NCBI GenBank assembly: GCA_900239685.1
Contig: OENT01000119.1
Location: 1-64,000, forward strand
DNA length: 64,000 nt
From: Rotaria macrura
Lineage: Eukaryota > Rotifera > Eurotatoria > Philodinida > Philodinidae
Direction of reading: 5' to 3'
Part shown: one piece after another, positions 49,483-62,087 of the stretch
Layout of the letters: every line of letters begins with the position of its first letter
How positions within the stretch are numbered: the stretch's first letter is position 1
Position numbers and translations under genes: made by a program
Notes under the pieces: generated by a model
Told to the model about the DNA's origin: nothing
Seen by the model: only the letters and a program-made list of their open reading frames with translations
The model's database searches: none

Positions 49483-49682
49483 TTAATACAAGGGAGAAAC
49501 ATGATACTTTTGTACTTTAAAGTACAGTAAAGTACGGTAAAGTACCTTAAAGTATCTTGAAGTACGGTAAAGTATCTCAAAGTATCTTAAAGCATCTCAA
49601 AGTACGGTTAAGTATCTCAAAGTATGATGAAGTATCTTAAAGTACGTAAAGTATGAAGTATCATGTTTCCCCCTTGTCTTAA
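49483..49682. mobile_element. TTAA-flanked miniature foldback element with internal 10-bp repeats
   Basis: A 200-bp element with 27-bp terminal inverted repeats, 49483-49509 and 49656-49682, matching at 25 of 27 positions. TTAA stands at both ends, the target site used by piggyBac-type transposases. Between the arms lies an array of about 14 copies of a 10-bp unit (consensus AGTAYNNTAA) from 49511 to about 49650. There is no coding capacity, so mobility would depend on a transposase elsewhere. The piggyBac assignment rests only on the TTAA ends. Confidence 0.7.
49511..49650. repeat. 10-bp tandem repeat array
   Basis: Thirteen consecutive 10-base units such as AGTACGGTAA, AGTATCTTAA and AGTATCTCAA keep exact register from 49511 to 49640, and shorter or degenerate units follow. 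The array makes up the core of the TTAA foldback element. Confidence 0.9.
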
Positions 49683-52171
49683 TATCTGTAACAGATATAG
49701 GATCCTTTCATAATGCGATCACGGTAAGCATAAGGGGATGCACAGTGAAGCTTTAGGTTCGAATGAGATGTTGAGATCTCTGTGCCCAATACTAGAGGTA
49801 AATGCTATTCTTTTACGTGCTATATTTACCAGTAAAAGGTCGTTTTCGGAGTACTAACGATGTAAATATGGATAGCTGTACCGTTTGTCTTGAGGGAGAA
49901 AGTAATATAGAATCATTCTAATTGGAAAGCTTCGTACATGGATCAGTAAAAAGTCGACGCCACTCGTAAAGTGTTCGTTAAAAGATACAATGGTCAAATT
50001 TCGTACCAACTGATAGCTAAAATAAACTTAATTGATCTACAATAGATAGTAACAAATCTATCGTGATGTTATGATTAGGTTGATGATTGCAGAGAAAGCA
50101 TGCTTTAGGAACTGACAGGAAAATAAGAAGAATCTAAAGAATGTGGAAGAAGTATTTCGACAGAAAATTTCTCACATGATAACTAGCAGATTTCTACTGG
50201 ATAGTTGACGAAATTAATCAGATTCCGCCGAAAAATTTCTATCATGAATACTCCTTTCATGTCTCAACTATTTCTGGGCTGTCCTCTGGGACTAGCACCA
50301 AATTATGTCCCTAATTAGTTTGTTCCATTCTAATTGATTCCAGACTCGGTTCATCTATTATTTTCTCTTATTAACTTATATATGAAAATATCTCGGTACA
50401 TACGTATATATATATATTGATCAAATATACTGCAGTATAAATTTTATGCAACAACACAATAGGGTATGGGTATAGTGACTTACTTACATTGTCTTTGATT
50501 CCATATGACGACATATTTACGTTTATCAAAAGTACTGTATAATTTACTATATAAGCAAGAGGTCACTATTTGACGCATAGCTTATATTGTTTATCCAATA
50601 GCAGATATATGCCAATAAGAGAAAAATATTAGATGGGATAAATTCGAAATCAATTAGAGTGGTACAGGCTAATCAGAGACACAATATGATCGGAGTTCGG
50701 AGTTAACAATGTCCGATGTCTAACTATCGGAAAGGGCTAGTTCTCATAGACTTCGTGGATAGAAGTGATTGTAGAAGAAGGATAAAACAATATATAAGTT
50801 TTTAATGAATAAATGAACAAAATCAATATTAATCAAAGACCAAACTGATTGATCTGTCGAAGGCATTTTTTTCTCTTTCAAAAAGTTTCTAAACTACTTT
50901 ATTATGTATTATTCATGTCATGTGGTTAAGTTATAATAATCATGCCGAAATTTCCCACTGTTGTCGCTTCATAAGTTGGAATTTATTTTTTACTTCGGAA
51001 TGTCAACGATGAATCGATCAATTAGTGTCACCAATAGCAGTGTAGTACAAAAAAATGACTATAATTCATAACTGGCAATGACAACAGCGCTGTTTTTATG
51101 TCTATGTATGAATGATAAATCGACCCATTTGATTCTTGTAATATGTCCATCCACATACAGATTTAGAGTCACTGGAAGTTTCTGAGAAGTTCATCGTAGA
51201 TGACGCTATTTGTCAACACATTGCAAAATGTGATACTGTTTATGATCTCATTACTTTAATCCAACATGTTACCTTCATTCAGTGAAGTCTCAGTGAATTG
51301 GCGTGTAAGTTAAATCTGATCGAAATTAGAACTGCAGATTTCATAATATCTTTCAGAACTTCATTCACTTCAACCGAACAATTATGGAGATCACGGTTGA
51401 AAATCTATCTGCGAATGATTGTTTAAGTGTTCATATAATCTATGGATGTATAAAAGATGACTTCATTTCATTCTTATATGTAGGTACAACCCAAAGACAA
51501 AGAACGTTATACATGCAGAACTAGACGTTTACATGAATCGTTCCAAAGATTGATTCTTATATGCTTGCTGAATTAGTTTATACTATGAAAAGTTCATCAA
51601 TTTCTTTAAACAGCAATCACGTGAATCGAAAGCAATGCAATCGATCATAGAGACGAGTGACAACTAACTAAGAATAAAGGGATTACAAAAATGATAATCT
51701 AGCAAGATCAAAGTAACAAATCATAGAAATACACCCATGATGTTCGGATCATGTATGGAGTTATAATTACGCAAAATAATAGACAATCTGTCGTATGCGC
51801 AGTACGCAATTGTATGTTTGATAAATACTGATGGTTGATTTTTTAAATACTCGAGTCATTTTCAATTAATGCTATTCAAATACGATGAAAAATAGTTTTT
51901 CGCAAAAAATATCTTTCTTATCTTCTTTAAACAAAAAGTAAATACAACTGTAAAAGCCTAACAAAGAATGTGAAAACCATTAATTTGAAACATGTTATTA
52001 AATATTACCAGCTGTACATGTATCAGATCACAAAAATATCACTCTCTTGCCTATAATACATAATATGCACACAAAAAAAAAACGAAAACAGCTCAATGTT
52101 TTCAGTAAATCTTTGCTTCTTCATTATATCATGAAAGACCTAAAATGTACGACAAGAGAAAAATCATGACA
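49683..52171. other. Spacer between Tudor genes A and B, right part
   Basis: About 2.5 kb with no supported exon, RNA gene or element. AT-rich throughout. Confidence 0.4.
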
Positions 52172-54195
52172 TTACCGGTTGCTTTTTTTCGTTCTAAACT
52201 TACTACTATTATAAACATCAGACTCGACAACTGCTACGTTATACAAAATATATTCCATGGCTGTAAGTCTCTCATTGAAATGCAATGCAATTTGTTCATT
52301 TCGAGCTGGCGTTATGTGAGGCGCCAATTTCGAATGTTGAATAATCGACTAAAATCGAAAAAACACAGTAAAAATTTGATTACAACGATCATATTTCACT
52401 AATACTTGGCCATCGAGCATTACTTCAACGAAATGAAGCGGCCTAAAATCGAAAAAAAGAAACAGAGAAATCATGCTATGTACGCCGTTTTTTTTGTTAC
52501 CATTGTTGACCCGTACCAGGTTGAAAGTAAACTTCAACAATACGATTTTTGACAATTGAATTGAATACATCTGTTGCCTCTGAAGTCCAGAAATTTTCAT
52601 TACTTGGAAATGCCTTTTTGTACAAAGGAAAAAAGTCGACAAAGAACGTAGAAAAAGATTCAGCGTAAATGCTTCACTTCGTTTAATGTACAAGCAACAG
52701 TCATAGCCGGTAGGCGCGTGAAAGATTCAACTAGTGGGTAAATTTCATTGGGCTGTTTCGATTCTGAATTACCATAATCAATAAAGACAATTAGTATCGA
52801 TCCATCTAAAATCGAATGAACTAATACCTTTCTCAGATTAATATTTACAAATATGTATATACTATTATTCCAGACGACTCGAGCTCGATACCATAAATTA
52901 TCTTCACTAAATCGAGCAACACAAAAAGCACCGGCGGATTTGTTTTGTAATGGTACACTTGTATTCGACGATTTATTATAATAATTACTAAATAAATGAC
53001 GAAAACCAAAATAATCAAATCATAGAGTTTAGTTTGCCGTTATACTTCATTTCAACGGACATCATATTGAATTGTTCAGTTACACGTGGATCTTGATTAG
53101 ATACGAAAAATGCGGATGGATGATCAACAATAGGTATATCAGCGTTACGCCAAATAGTGCCACTCGGTATCACTTGCATTTTAACTCGAACTTTATTATT
53201 GGATGCATTTGTTTCACGTAATATTGTAGCTAAAGTAAAATAAACATTTGCGAACATGACTCACGAGTAATTAAAATGCGAGACTCGATGTAGCTTTTCT
53301 TGTCAATAATGGAAAGATAGTTCTATATCTATCGATTTGAAATTTTCCGTTTTTTTTTCGTATTTCTCAAAATAGTAAGGTCAGAAATGGCAATGCATCT
53401 GTGTTAACACATACATGAATATAAATCTGTTGTATTGAAAATTCGTTGTTGATGGGCGGATATCGATGCGTTAGAAGTAATTGTTATTGATGATGGCAGA
53501 TGGCGAGATGTAATTGAAATAGACGGATTTTGATTTTGTTGAGATGATCTCGTCTGTTGAGTGCCTGCTTTATCTTGTGTAGACAAAGGTTGATAGTATA
53601 CAGCCTGCTGTTGTTGCTGTTGCTGTTCTATGCATGGTTTCATTGGAACTGTTTCACTGAATACTGTTGATGCACTTCTTGTCGTGAAAGTATTCGCCGA
53701 CGAATTGATCCCGTGGCTTAAAGGGCGTGCTGTATTAGAGAACAACATATCTCGTTCTAAAGCAAGTTCATTGTCGATCGGTTCTCTTATTGTTGTCGGT
53801 ACTTTAGATTGAGCTGTTTGAATCGATGTATGATGAATGATTGGTATTGAAGGGCATACGGGAATATTTATTTCACGTTTTTCATCGGTAATTGATACAA
53901 GAGTACTAATACATGAATGAAGACTAGTGAGAGATTCGGCTTGTAATTCAATAAATGCAAGTTTCTCAGCAATATTTAAAAGGACTTTAGTACATTTCAT
54001 AGCTTTTTGCGTTATTATAGGAGTGATATTTGCATCTAATTCAATAGAACGTCGTTTGTCGATCCATGTTCGTTTCACTACATCGATGTATGCTGTGACT
54101 TGAATTAAACGATTATTAAGACGATCACAAAAAAAAAGAATATTTTCTATTTCATCGAACAATTCAATAGCATTTAAATCATATGATAATGACAT
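52172..54195 (-). CDS. Tudor-domain protein B (helical N-terminus, single extended Tudor domain)
   Basis: Seven exons: 54195-53415, 53229-53046, 52987-52863, 52805-52678, 52613-52501, 52442-52400 and 52348-52172 (516 aa), all in phase. Residues 1-110 are predicted helical (LSYDLNAIELFDEIENI...); a Ser/Thr/Gln-rich linker with seven consecutive Gln follows. The extended Tudor domain starts at IWRNADIPIVDHPSAFFV. The barrel reads GAFCVARFSEDNLWYRARVV and ILIVFIDYGNSESK, then LPAMTVACTLNE. The C-terminal half has FWTSEATDVFNSIV and WPLHFVEVML. The ATG follows a TTTCAG acceptor by two bases. Likely a dimethylarginine reader in a small-RNA (piRNA) setting, by family. Exon phases match genes A and C. 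The last donor (TTA|GTGAAA) is chosen because it mirrors the GTGAGG donor of gene A. Confidence 0.86.
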
Positions 54196-56516
54196 ATCTG
54201 AAATACGAATCTAAGTAAGTATAGTTTTGTTTCTTTCGTATCGGAATGAGATAAAGAAGCAAAAGAGGATGAATATTAATGTGAACCCGAGAAAATTTGA
54301 TTTGATCAACAACAAATAAAAACAAAACTGTAGAAACATAGTTAATTATGGAAACACTAACTTGATGACTGAAATCGTTTCAATTGGAAATGTATCTATC
54401 TTATACAGATGAAAGTGCTAGTACTCAATACAATACTAATAACGACCTCTAGAATTTTGTTGGGTTTTGCAATGTAACTTTCAATAGAAGTATTTTGTTT
54501 TTATAGAATTCAATTTTCTATTTATTCAACTGTGTTTGAAACAATCGAGAATCAACCGCAATATGCAATTGTATCTCTATTGTTACATAATAATTTCTAA
54601 AGCATTGAATAGAAAGGAGACAACAAGTCATGACTGACTGTCATCGGACATTTATACCTAAACAAACAATAATTTCTCATCTTAAATGAATCTGAACTGG
54701 AAGTCTATACTTCTAATTCATTTTAAACTTATGTGAATAACAGATCATGTCAAATTATATCTATCTAAGGCTCTTACGTTTAACTTCTATCAGAAAAATA
54801 AGAGATCTGCTATTGTATTTTGGCTGTTGTCCGATATGATGGATCATAAAATTCAAGCTATCATTGGATAAGACAATCAAGTCTACCTTAGAGATTCAGT
54901 AACTTTAATCCTTGTTTTTTTTGTACAATGAATTTTGTACGGAAACCATCCTAATTTAACAATTGCTATTCAAGTTCAGACTAATTGTATTATTTATTCG
55001 CTCACGGCAATGCCTAGAATTATCAAACAATTAGTTTTTCGTCTCTATCCTACAAAACTCTAATCTTTTAAAAGAAGTTCTATCCAAATAGAAATCTACG
55101 TGTACTAAGCATTTTCTAACAATTTCAGTTTTCCTCAGACTATTCGATTTTTGCATAGAATTTGAACTATATGATACGTACCCATTCGTGAACTTCTCGT
55201 CATCTATATCGTCAATTTAGATTGTTTCGCATAATATTCTATTCGATGATATCCAAAATGAAACTTATAAAATGTCGTCTTCATCAGAAAAGTATTTTTA
55301 GGTATGAATGATAGTTTCGATATGGCAGGCATAAGCCATGATATTAAACATCGTTTGAACGAATTTATAAAGAGATACGTAGTTTCTGAAGAACAGAGAT
55401 GCATTTAAGAAATGCCTAAATATGAAAAAACAACATGTCTGAATTGCAACTGCGTAGAAAAAAATGACATTGATGTTTGCTGATGATTTCTTTCATATTG
55501 AAATCTGCAAAGTAATTGATAGAGATAAGTTCATCTAGTGACTAAAATTTTCGATAAAGAAAAATGCGCACATTCATTGGCATGGCCAACATGATCATAA
55601 CGGTAAACGAGAGAGTTGGGGACAAGCGTTATATTATATATAAAATAGAATAGGTCGTTTCTCTTAAATCATGATGATCGTGCTTTCAATTTTTTTATAA
55701 GTTCGCTACTTATGAATGAATGCTTCACTAGAAATGGCAATCGATCAGTAAAGTAACCCAAAATCAAAATAACGTATAGAATTAATAGGAAAACGTTGCC
55801 GATTCGATTCAACATAATAACGTATGTGTTGATTGTTAGCATTAATCAAGTAGTGTTTAAGAAAGCTACCGAACAACATCGAAACTTTTATAATCGTTTC
55901 AAAGAAAACCGACGATTCACTCAAAGTTCGTTTTGAAACTGTCTAAACCATATCTTTAATAATAGCTAACGATGTTTCGTAAACGTCAAAATACATTTCC
56001 TCTTGAATGATCTATCCAAGTATCACGATTGAAGAAAAGCAAAGAATTTTATTGGGATTATGCCAAATTTTATTGGACAAGAGTTTGGGATTTTTATAGA
56101 AAACTAATACATACGTAAATTTAATATCAATAAAAAAAGAAGATTTTCATGTCCGTTAATAATATCCTATACACGCTAGCCAACGAAAACAGTTTCGAAA
56201 AATTTGGAAATCTATCGGAAAAGTAGGTCTCTCAAAATAAGCCGAAACAGCGATTGTCTTCGATGTAAATAGTATCAAGACGTATGTTTATCATTTCTTT
56301 TTACAGATTCACTAAAATCGAGAACAATCTTGATGGCAACATACATCTATTTCACAAAAAAAGATAGTCTGAATTCTATGGAAGAAAGATCGTGATAGAT
56401 TTCAATCTTTGTTTTCACTAACTCAAAGGATCTTTAAAAATACGTTTTTCATTTGATTAGGATTATTACTATCGCATACTATTGTAAAACTAGACAAGAG
56501 AGAGATCTTCTTGTGC
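54196..56516. other. Spacer between Tudor genes B and C, left part
   Basis: About 2.3 kb with no supported gene. A minus-strand frame at 55204-55404 has no domain or splice context. Confidence 0.4.
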
Positions 56517-56660
56517 TAGAGTCCTGCGGGACAATCCCGAATTCCGAAAAATTCCATTTGTCGTGCTGGACGGAACAAACGGGATCGTGACAATTCAAAA
56601 AATTTCGGGACTGGACAAACGGGATTCGGGACAATCAAAAGTTTGTCCCGCAGGTGTCTA
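56517..56660. mobile_element. hAT-like miniature element (144 bp)
   Basis: Terminal inverted repeats TAGAGTCCTGCGGGACAA (left) and TAGACACCTGCGGGACAA (right arm, complement) bound a 144-bp segment that is noticeably GC-richer than its surroundings and contains internal GGGACAA/ACGGGAT repeats. It is flanked by 8-bp direct repeats TCTTGTGC (56509-56516) and TCTTGTGT (56661-56668), one mismatch apart. An 8-bp target duplication and ends starting TAG are hallmarks of the hAT superfamily. There is no coding capacity. Confidence 0.78.
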
Positions 56661-57510
56661 TCTTGTGTAAATCTACCTAAAAGAGGTGGATCGTGATAAA
56701 TTTAGATAAGACTCGTGTTTCAAATCCTCATTAGGAATTATACTATTACAAAAAAAGATAACTTTTAGAGTACCTTCTCCACAGAAGTTTCTAGAATTGG
56801 CTCATTCATGAAGATTATTTTTAGTAGTTTAATTCGATAGCAACAACCTATATTGTCGACATTCAAATCAGTTGTTTACTGGTCAATAGAAAAACATCGT
56901 TATCTATTTCGTAGATAGTTCGACTAGCATCCTAGCGAAAACTAAACTAATCTAAAGAAATCAATTTGATCAAGGTCGACAAGTTAAAAGAGAAAGAGCT
57001 AAAGAACAAGCAATTTGAGAATAAGACATGACCATTTCATTATCTGTGAATCCTAATTTAATTTATTCAACAGATTGTGAAGAACGCGTTTATACACACT
57101 TACCTCTCATTCTGTATACATCAAATATATTGATAATCCATTGTCAAAAAGAAATAATATGAATCCTTGCTTAATCCTTTTGATTTAATGAATTAATATT
57201 AAAAAGATTAGCGAACGTTGAAATTCTGTTTCACATATCTTTATCAACATTCTTATTTATTTCTTCACTAACAATTCAGTGTGGATTATTACAGTAGAGA
57301 GATAAAATAAAATATGTGCTCATTCATCTGAAAAAAAATATAAATTTATTTCATAGGAGTCTATTTTTATGTTTCAGTAAACACACGCTCACAGAAATGA
57401 ACAAATACAAATGATTTTACCACATCGTAAAAATGAAAAGGTATGTAGAGTAATCAAAAACAGTTTTGTTTATGAATGAAAGAAAAACAGTGGTTTCGGA
57501 TTTGTTCATG
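56661..57510. other. Spacer downstream of Tudor gene C
   Basis: About 850 bp between the hAT-like element and the stop codon of Tudor C. Nothing recognisable; it presumably holds the 3' UTR of Tudor C. Confidence 0.4.
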
Positions 57511-60500
57511 TCACTGTTGAGTTTCATCTTCACTTATTGGAACGTTGAACAGAATATATTCTTGTCGAGTAAAATACGGTATCATCTGTTCAGCAATGTA
57601 ACGATTTGGTCTGGGATCAATCCGTTGTTGAAGATTGAGTGACCGTGTTACAGACTAAATAAAAAAAAGATGTTCGAATTGATTGTCAACAAATTAAAAT
57701 ATTTTCACACCTGATTACCAACGATGATATTCACAAAATGCAAAGGCCTAGAAAAATAAGACATGCAATGGAGTTCAATCTCATTAAGAACGCAAACTAG
57801 TTTGTAGTTTAGATAAATATATCGTTAATTATGAATGAGAAAAATTTTGAAAAACACGTAAAGAAACATACTATCATAAATTTCAATCGTTTCTTTTCAA
57901 TGAATTTTTATTCTAGAGATGTACAAGATTCAATTTTTATGAATTTTAGTCAACAGGAAATTAACGTAAGATTTATTGATAGCACATATTATAACATTCT
58001 TCAATATTTTCGGTTGTTGATTTATGAAATCGTATACTGTGTATTGTTCTAGTCATTATTCATCAATTTATCTCAAAATATCATTTTTAACGATAAAAAA
58101 ACCTGTAGTGATATTGTCAAGAATAAAATGTTTTTAAATTCCTATTGTACAGTATGATAAATTATTGTGTTTATCTCTGTAGGAAACAAAAAGTTCGATT
58201 TCAATAATGAGACATTTAGTGGTAAGTACCAACTAGAATGAATACTTTTTTGTATGAGATCAAGTTCAAATATTTAACTTTGTTGAAATACGAAAAAGAT
58301 GCTTGAAATCAATTATTAACGGTTACCAGTTTTTGGTGCCTTCTTCATGGTTAACAAAATGAACTTCAACGTTATTTTCAGTCACTTCATCTTTAAATAT
58401 TTGAATGGTTTCTTCTGGCCATGCGGCTTCATTTCCACTTTGTTTAGGAGAAGCCTAGAATTAATTGAGATAGTGCTTTCAATTTTTACTGAAGACTTTC
58501 GTCTAAAATCTTAGTACCTCTGATAAGCTACAGCCTACAGCATGCGCTGGTAAATTTGTAAATAATTTATGAAGTGGAAAAAATTCATGGGCAGGTTTAA
58601 TTTCAATATTTCCATAATCGACAAAAACAATTTTAATATGATTACGTTCTTCAGCTGTTATTACACGTGCTCGATACCACTGATTGTCTTCACTAAACTT
58701 AGCAACACCAAAGTCACCAATAACAAGACTCTGTAATGGAATTAATAGATGTGACCTTTCTAGATCATTATAATAATTACTAGAAGCAAACATAAAAATC
58801 AAAGCATGACGTTGCTATGGTGTTTCATTTACTTCAGTTCTTCTTGCATTTGAACAAATTTTTCATTTACTTTTGGATCACAATTTTCAACGTAAAATCC
58901 TGATAAAGAATCAATGATATCAATTTTTGCACGTTTCCATTTGGTACCAGGTGCAATACGTTGTAGTTTTATTTTTTCTTTACCATCTAAAATGAATACA
59001 AGTGTTATATCTATTTCACTTTAAATTTCGTACGCGGCAAATCTTGTTCCTGGTAAGTAGACATTTGTCCAGTAAGAGGAGATGCAAGCGACGAAGCCAC
59101 ATGTGTCGGCTGTGGTGTTACTGAACCATATGATGGTAGTCTTGGGTGAGTCTACATTGTAAAAAGTTGATGAGGATTAAAAATGAATTTCAACGTGTCT
59201 CAGACGAAAAATTCGTATACTGAATGAATGTAACAATAATACGTGTGTTCTGTTTGTGTTATGTAAAATTTACGAATACAATCAATCTTTTGGATGAAAA
59301 ATTTGTGAATTAGAAGAATTCTTCGAACAACTGATTAAAATAGAATATTCGGTTCATGAACGTAAAAATCGTAAGAAAAAGCAGATTGATAATGTGGCTA
59401 GAAGTATAGTAGGGAAGTTTCCATTAACAAGGAAATAAATCATTATTATTTGTTTCTTTTTATTGATGTTAATTATTCATTTGAAACACATCTGATGGTC
59501 TTCATCAAGAGCATAACTGAATCTTTATTTTCAAAGTCTTATAAAACAAAACAATGAAAGTGACGAAAACTTTTCTGAAACCTTATTCGACATCGTACTA
59601 CTGACGATGATGTAGTCGTTAGTAAAATTATGGATTCGTTCGTATGTATGTGATGACTATGTTATCAAATCTTCTCATTCCAACTTCTAGCTTTGAAACT
59701 ACACTTATCGACTAAATACTCTACTCTGATCTCGTGATTGTATATAATACTACTAATAAAATAAATCAATGATATTACTGAAATAAATTCTTTATGTGTG
59801 GTGTACTCATTGGTATTCGATTGATAGATAGGTGATGGTCGTGTTGTTATTTTTTGTGAATGATTCGGTGATGAATGATGAATTACTGGTTTGAAACCTG
59901 GTTTGTCGTCAGGAACCAATGTTGACGAACGACCTGTCAATGTTTGTTGTGTAATTCTAAAATCAGACATCGACGGTGTTGTTTCTTCACCAAATGGTCC
60001 ATTTGTCATAATTGGTTTTAGATTAGTACCAGCAGATTTTGGGTAGTGAGCCCGAGTTGATAATACGTTTGTTGGCACTGTATGTGATGGTAATGGTGTC
60101 GTTGTTTGAAGAACATGTGATTTTGGATCAATACGAAGAATTTGTTCAAGTAATAAATCGACGCGGCATAATGCTAAATACAAAAATAAACAATAAAAAT
60201 TTCATTTCTAGAATCCTGCAAGATAGATATGTACACGAGTATCAAAAGTAACTTTTAGTAACCTCAAGAATTTTATTTTGCTTCATCAATATTGGTATTT
60301 ATTTGTTCAACATTGTTTCTCTTGATTTCTCCCCAAGACGCAGTGACAAGCAAGAAATAAATAAAAAATGCACTCCTTTACCAATAGACATAGTCGAATT
60401 CTATATCATCCTGTGTCAAGATCTATGCAAAATTTTATCTCATACTCTAGTAATAATATTTCTTCTAGATAGAAGTTCAAAAAGTAAAAAGAACACGATC

Positions 60501-60824
60501 GTTTTCAATTTTCAAACCTTCAACAGCTTCCAGTGTTAATTCGTTAATTCGTTTTGTTTTAGGTAGAAAAAAATCATACGAAGATGATGGTCTTGTTTGA
60601 ATCAATTGATCGAGTATTACTTGACGGCGATAGTGCCATATTTCACTTTGTTGTTCAACGGCTGATGCTATCTTTGTAATGTATTCTTTTGCTTTATCAT
60701 ATGAAACAGACAATCGCCTAAAAAAGAATTATTATTAATATTTATACGAGTTGTTTTTAATAGTACACTCATTGGATTACTGTATTTCATCGACAATCAT
60801 TGTAGCAGACGATTCATGTGTCAT
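57511..60824 (-). CDS. Tudor-domain protein C (helical N-terminus, single extended Tudor domain)
   Basis: Nine exons: 60824-60781, 60717-60518, 60173-59779, 59151-59034, 58986-58833, 58779-58518, 58454-58327, 57747-57711 and 57654-57511 (493 aa), all in phase. The helical N-terminus (RLSVSYDKAKEYITKIASAV ... LTLEAVEALCRVDLLLEQIL) parallels that of gene B. A long Ser/Thr/Pro linker follows, then the extended Tudor domain: KWKRAKIDIIDSLSGFYVE, barrel GVAKFSEDNQWYRARVITA and IKIVFVDYGNIEIK, LPAHAVGCSLSE, and WPLHFVNIIV near the C-terminus. The intron that splits the barrel in genes A and B is absent here. Donors after exon 2 (GTTTGA) and exon 4 (GTACGA) are weak and are the least certain joins. 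By family it would read methylated arginines in germline RNA-silencing granules. Confidence 0.84.
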
Positions 60825-61668
60825 GGCCGATTAAATAATTGCTATGTAACAATCTATATGAAACGAAAAGGAAGAAATACCCACTTTAACGTAAGGACGA
60901 AAATATAGTTGAAATAAGACGCATGCAGAAAATTTACGCATCATGTATACATAGTATTTTGAAAACAGATGTAAAAATAAAACATGGAGAAAACTAATAA
61001 ACCTATGAGAAAATTTCCCATAGAGGACAGAAGAATTGAAGTGTTATTATACTGCAGTTAGTAACCTCTACATTATGATAATCATTGGGATCGACAAAAT
61101 GCGTTAAAAATAACAGATTTCTCATAAAGAAGGCGTTTAATTTCAATAGCAATTCATTTTTCAGACCTCTTCAAAGTGTTCATGTCAACAAGATGTTCAC
61201 AGAGCAAGATTTTACTGGAAGAATTGTCAATTTTGAGAAAACGAGTAGTGTCACTAATAGTGTTATAACGAAAGAGTCTTTTTTTTTCTAAACAAGTTTC
61301 TACTAATCTGATTAAACTAATCATTCAAAACTTTATTATAAGACATGATTTTTTAACATGTTATAATCATTGTTTTTTGTATCAATATGTACCATATTTC
61401 AACTCACTTGAAAGCAAGTATTAGTTGTTTTCTCTAGACTGTACTTTAACTAAGATTTCATTATATACATTTATATAGCCGTTTATAAAATAAGTAAGAA
61501 CAGTGTTTATAGGTACCAGCGAAGGTCTTCCTTTTCTTTTTGAAACTGTATAGAACCGAAATGAGTCAACAACATGTGCACTCATCCTACATCATGCAGC
61601 TCAAAGTGCTAAGTATACGAGTGAACTTGAGAGTTAGAGTAAACATATGTTTTCGAGTTGACTACATG
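60825..61668. other. Region upstream of Tudor gene C
   Basis: About 840 bp with no coding exon. It should contain the Tudor C promoter. A weak acceptor-like TACATAG lies about 20 bases before its ATG. Confidence 0.4.
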
Positions 61669-62087
61669 TAGGGTCCTGCACGAGAACAAAAAATCGCTTC
61701 TGTTCCCGGTGAAAGAACTTTGCATCTTTCCATCGTTTTCAATGCTAAAAGGTTTTTTGATCGTGAGTTTTGTACAAAAATGTTTGCTCTTTCAGTTCAT
61801 ATACTTAGAAGTTAAGAGTACTTCTTCACTGCCAGCCCATTTAGTCGGCAACACATTCGGGAAAATTATTTTCCCTTTTTCCCCAAACTTTGTTCCCGAA
61901 CTTTTTGTTAACCCAACGATCTGGCAGTTAAGAGCTATTCGAAATTTCTCAGTATGTGACCTGAAAGAGCAAACATTTTTGTACAAAACTCACGATCAAA
62001 AATCCTTTTAGCATTGAAAATGACCTAGGGATGCGGAGTTCTTTCACTGGGAACAGAAACAATTTATTGCTCCCGTGCAGGACCCTA
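61669..62087. mobile_element. hAT-like foldback element with 145-bp inverted arms (419 bp)
   Basis: Both ends begin TAGGGTCCTGCACG when read inward. The inverted arms extend about 145 bases each, with long identical stretches near the inner ends (for example TTGATCGTGAGTTTTGTACA) and scattered differences elsewhere, and leave a spacer of about 130 bp. The element is flanked by perfect 8-bp direct repeats ACTACATG (61661-61668 and 62088-62095); the duplication can also be read as 10 bp because TA is shared. Ends and duplication size fit the hAT superfamily. A 117-codon frame across it is a by-product of the palindrome, not a gene. Confidence 0.82.

Noticed and set aside
61658-62011. 117-codon open frame
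   Set aside because: It runs across the inverted arms of the hAT-like foldback element and exists because of that palindrome. No family resemblance.
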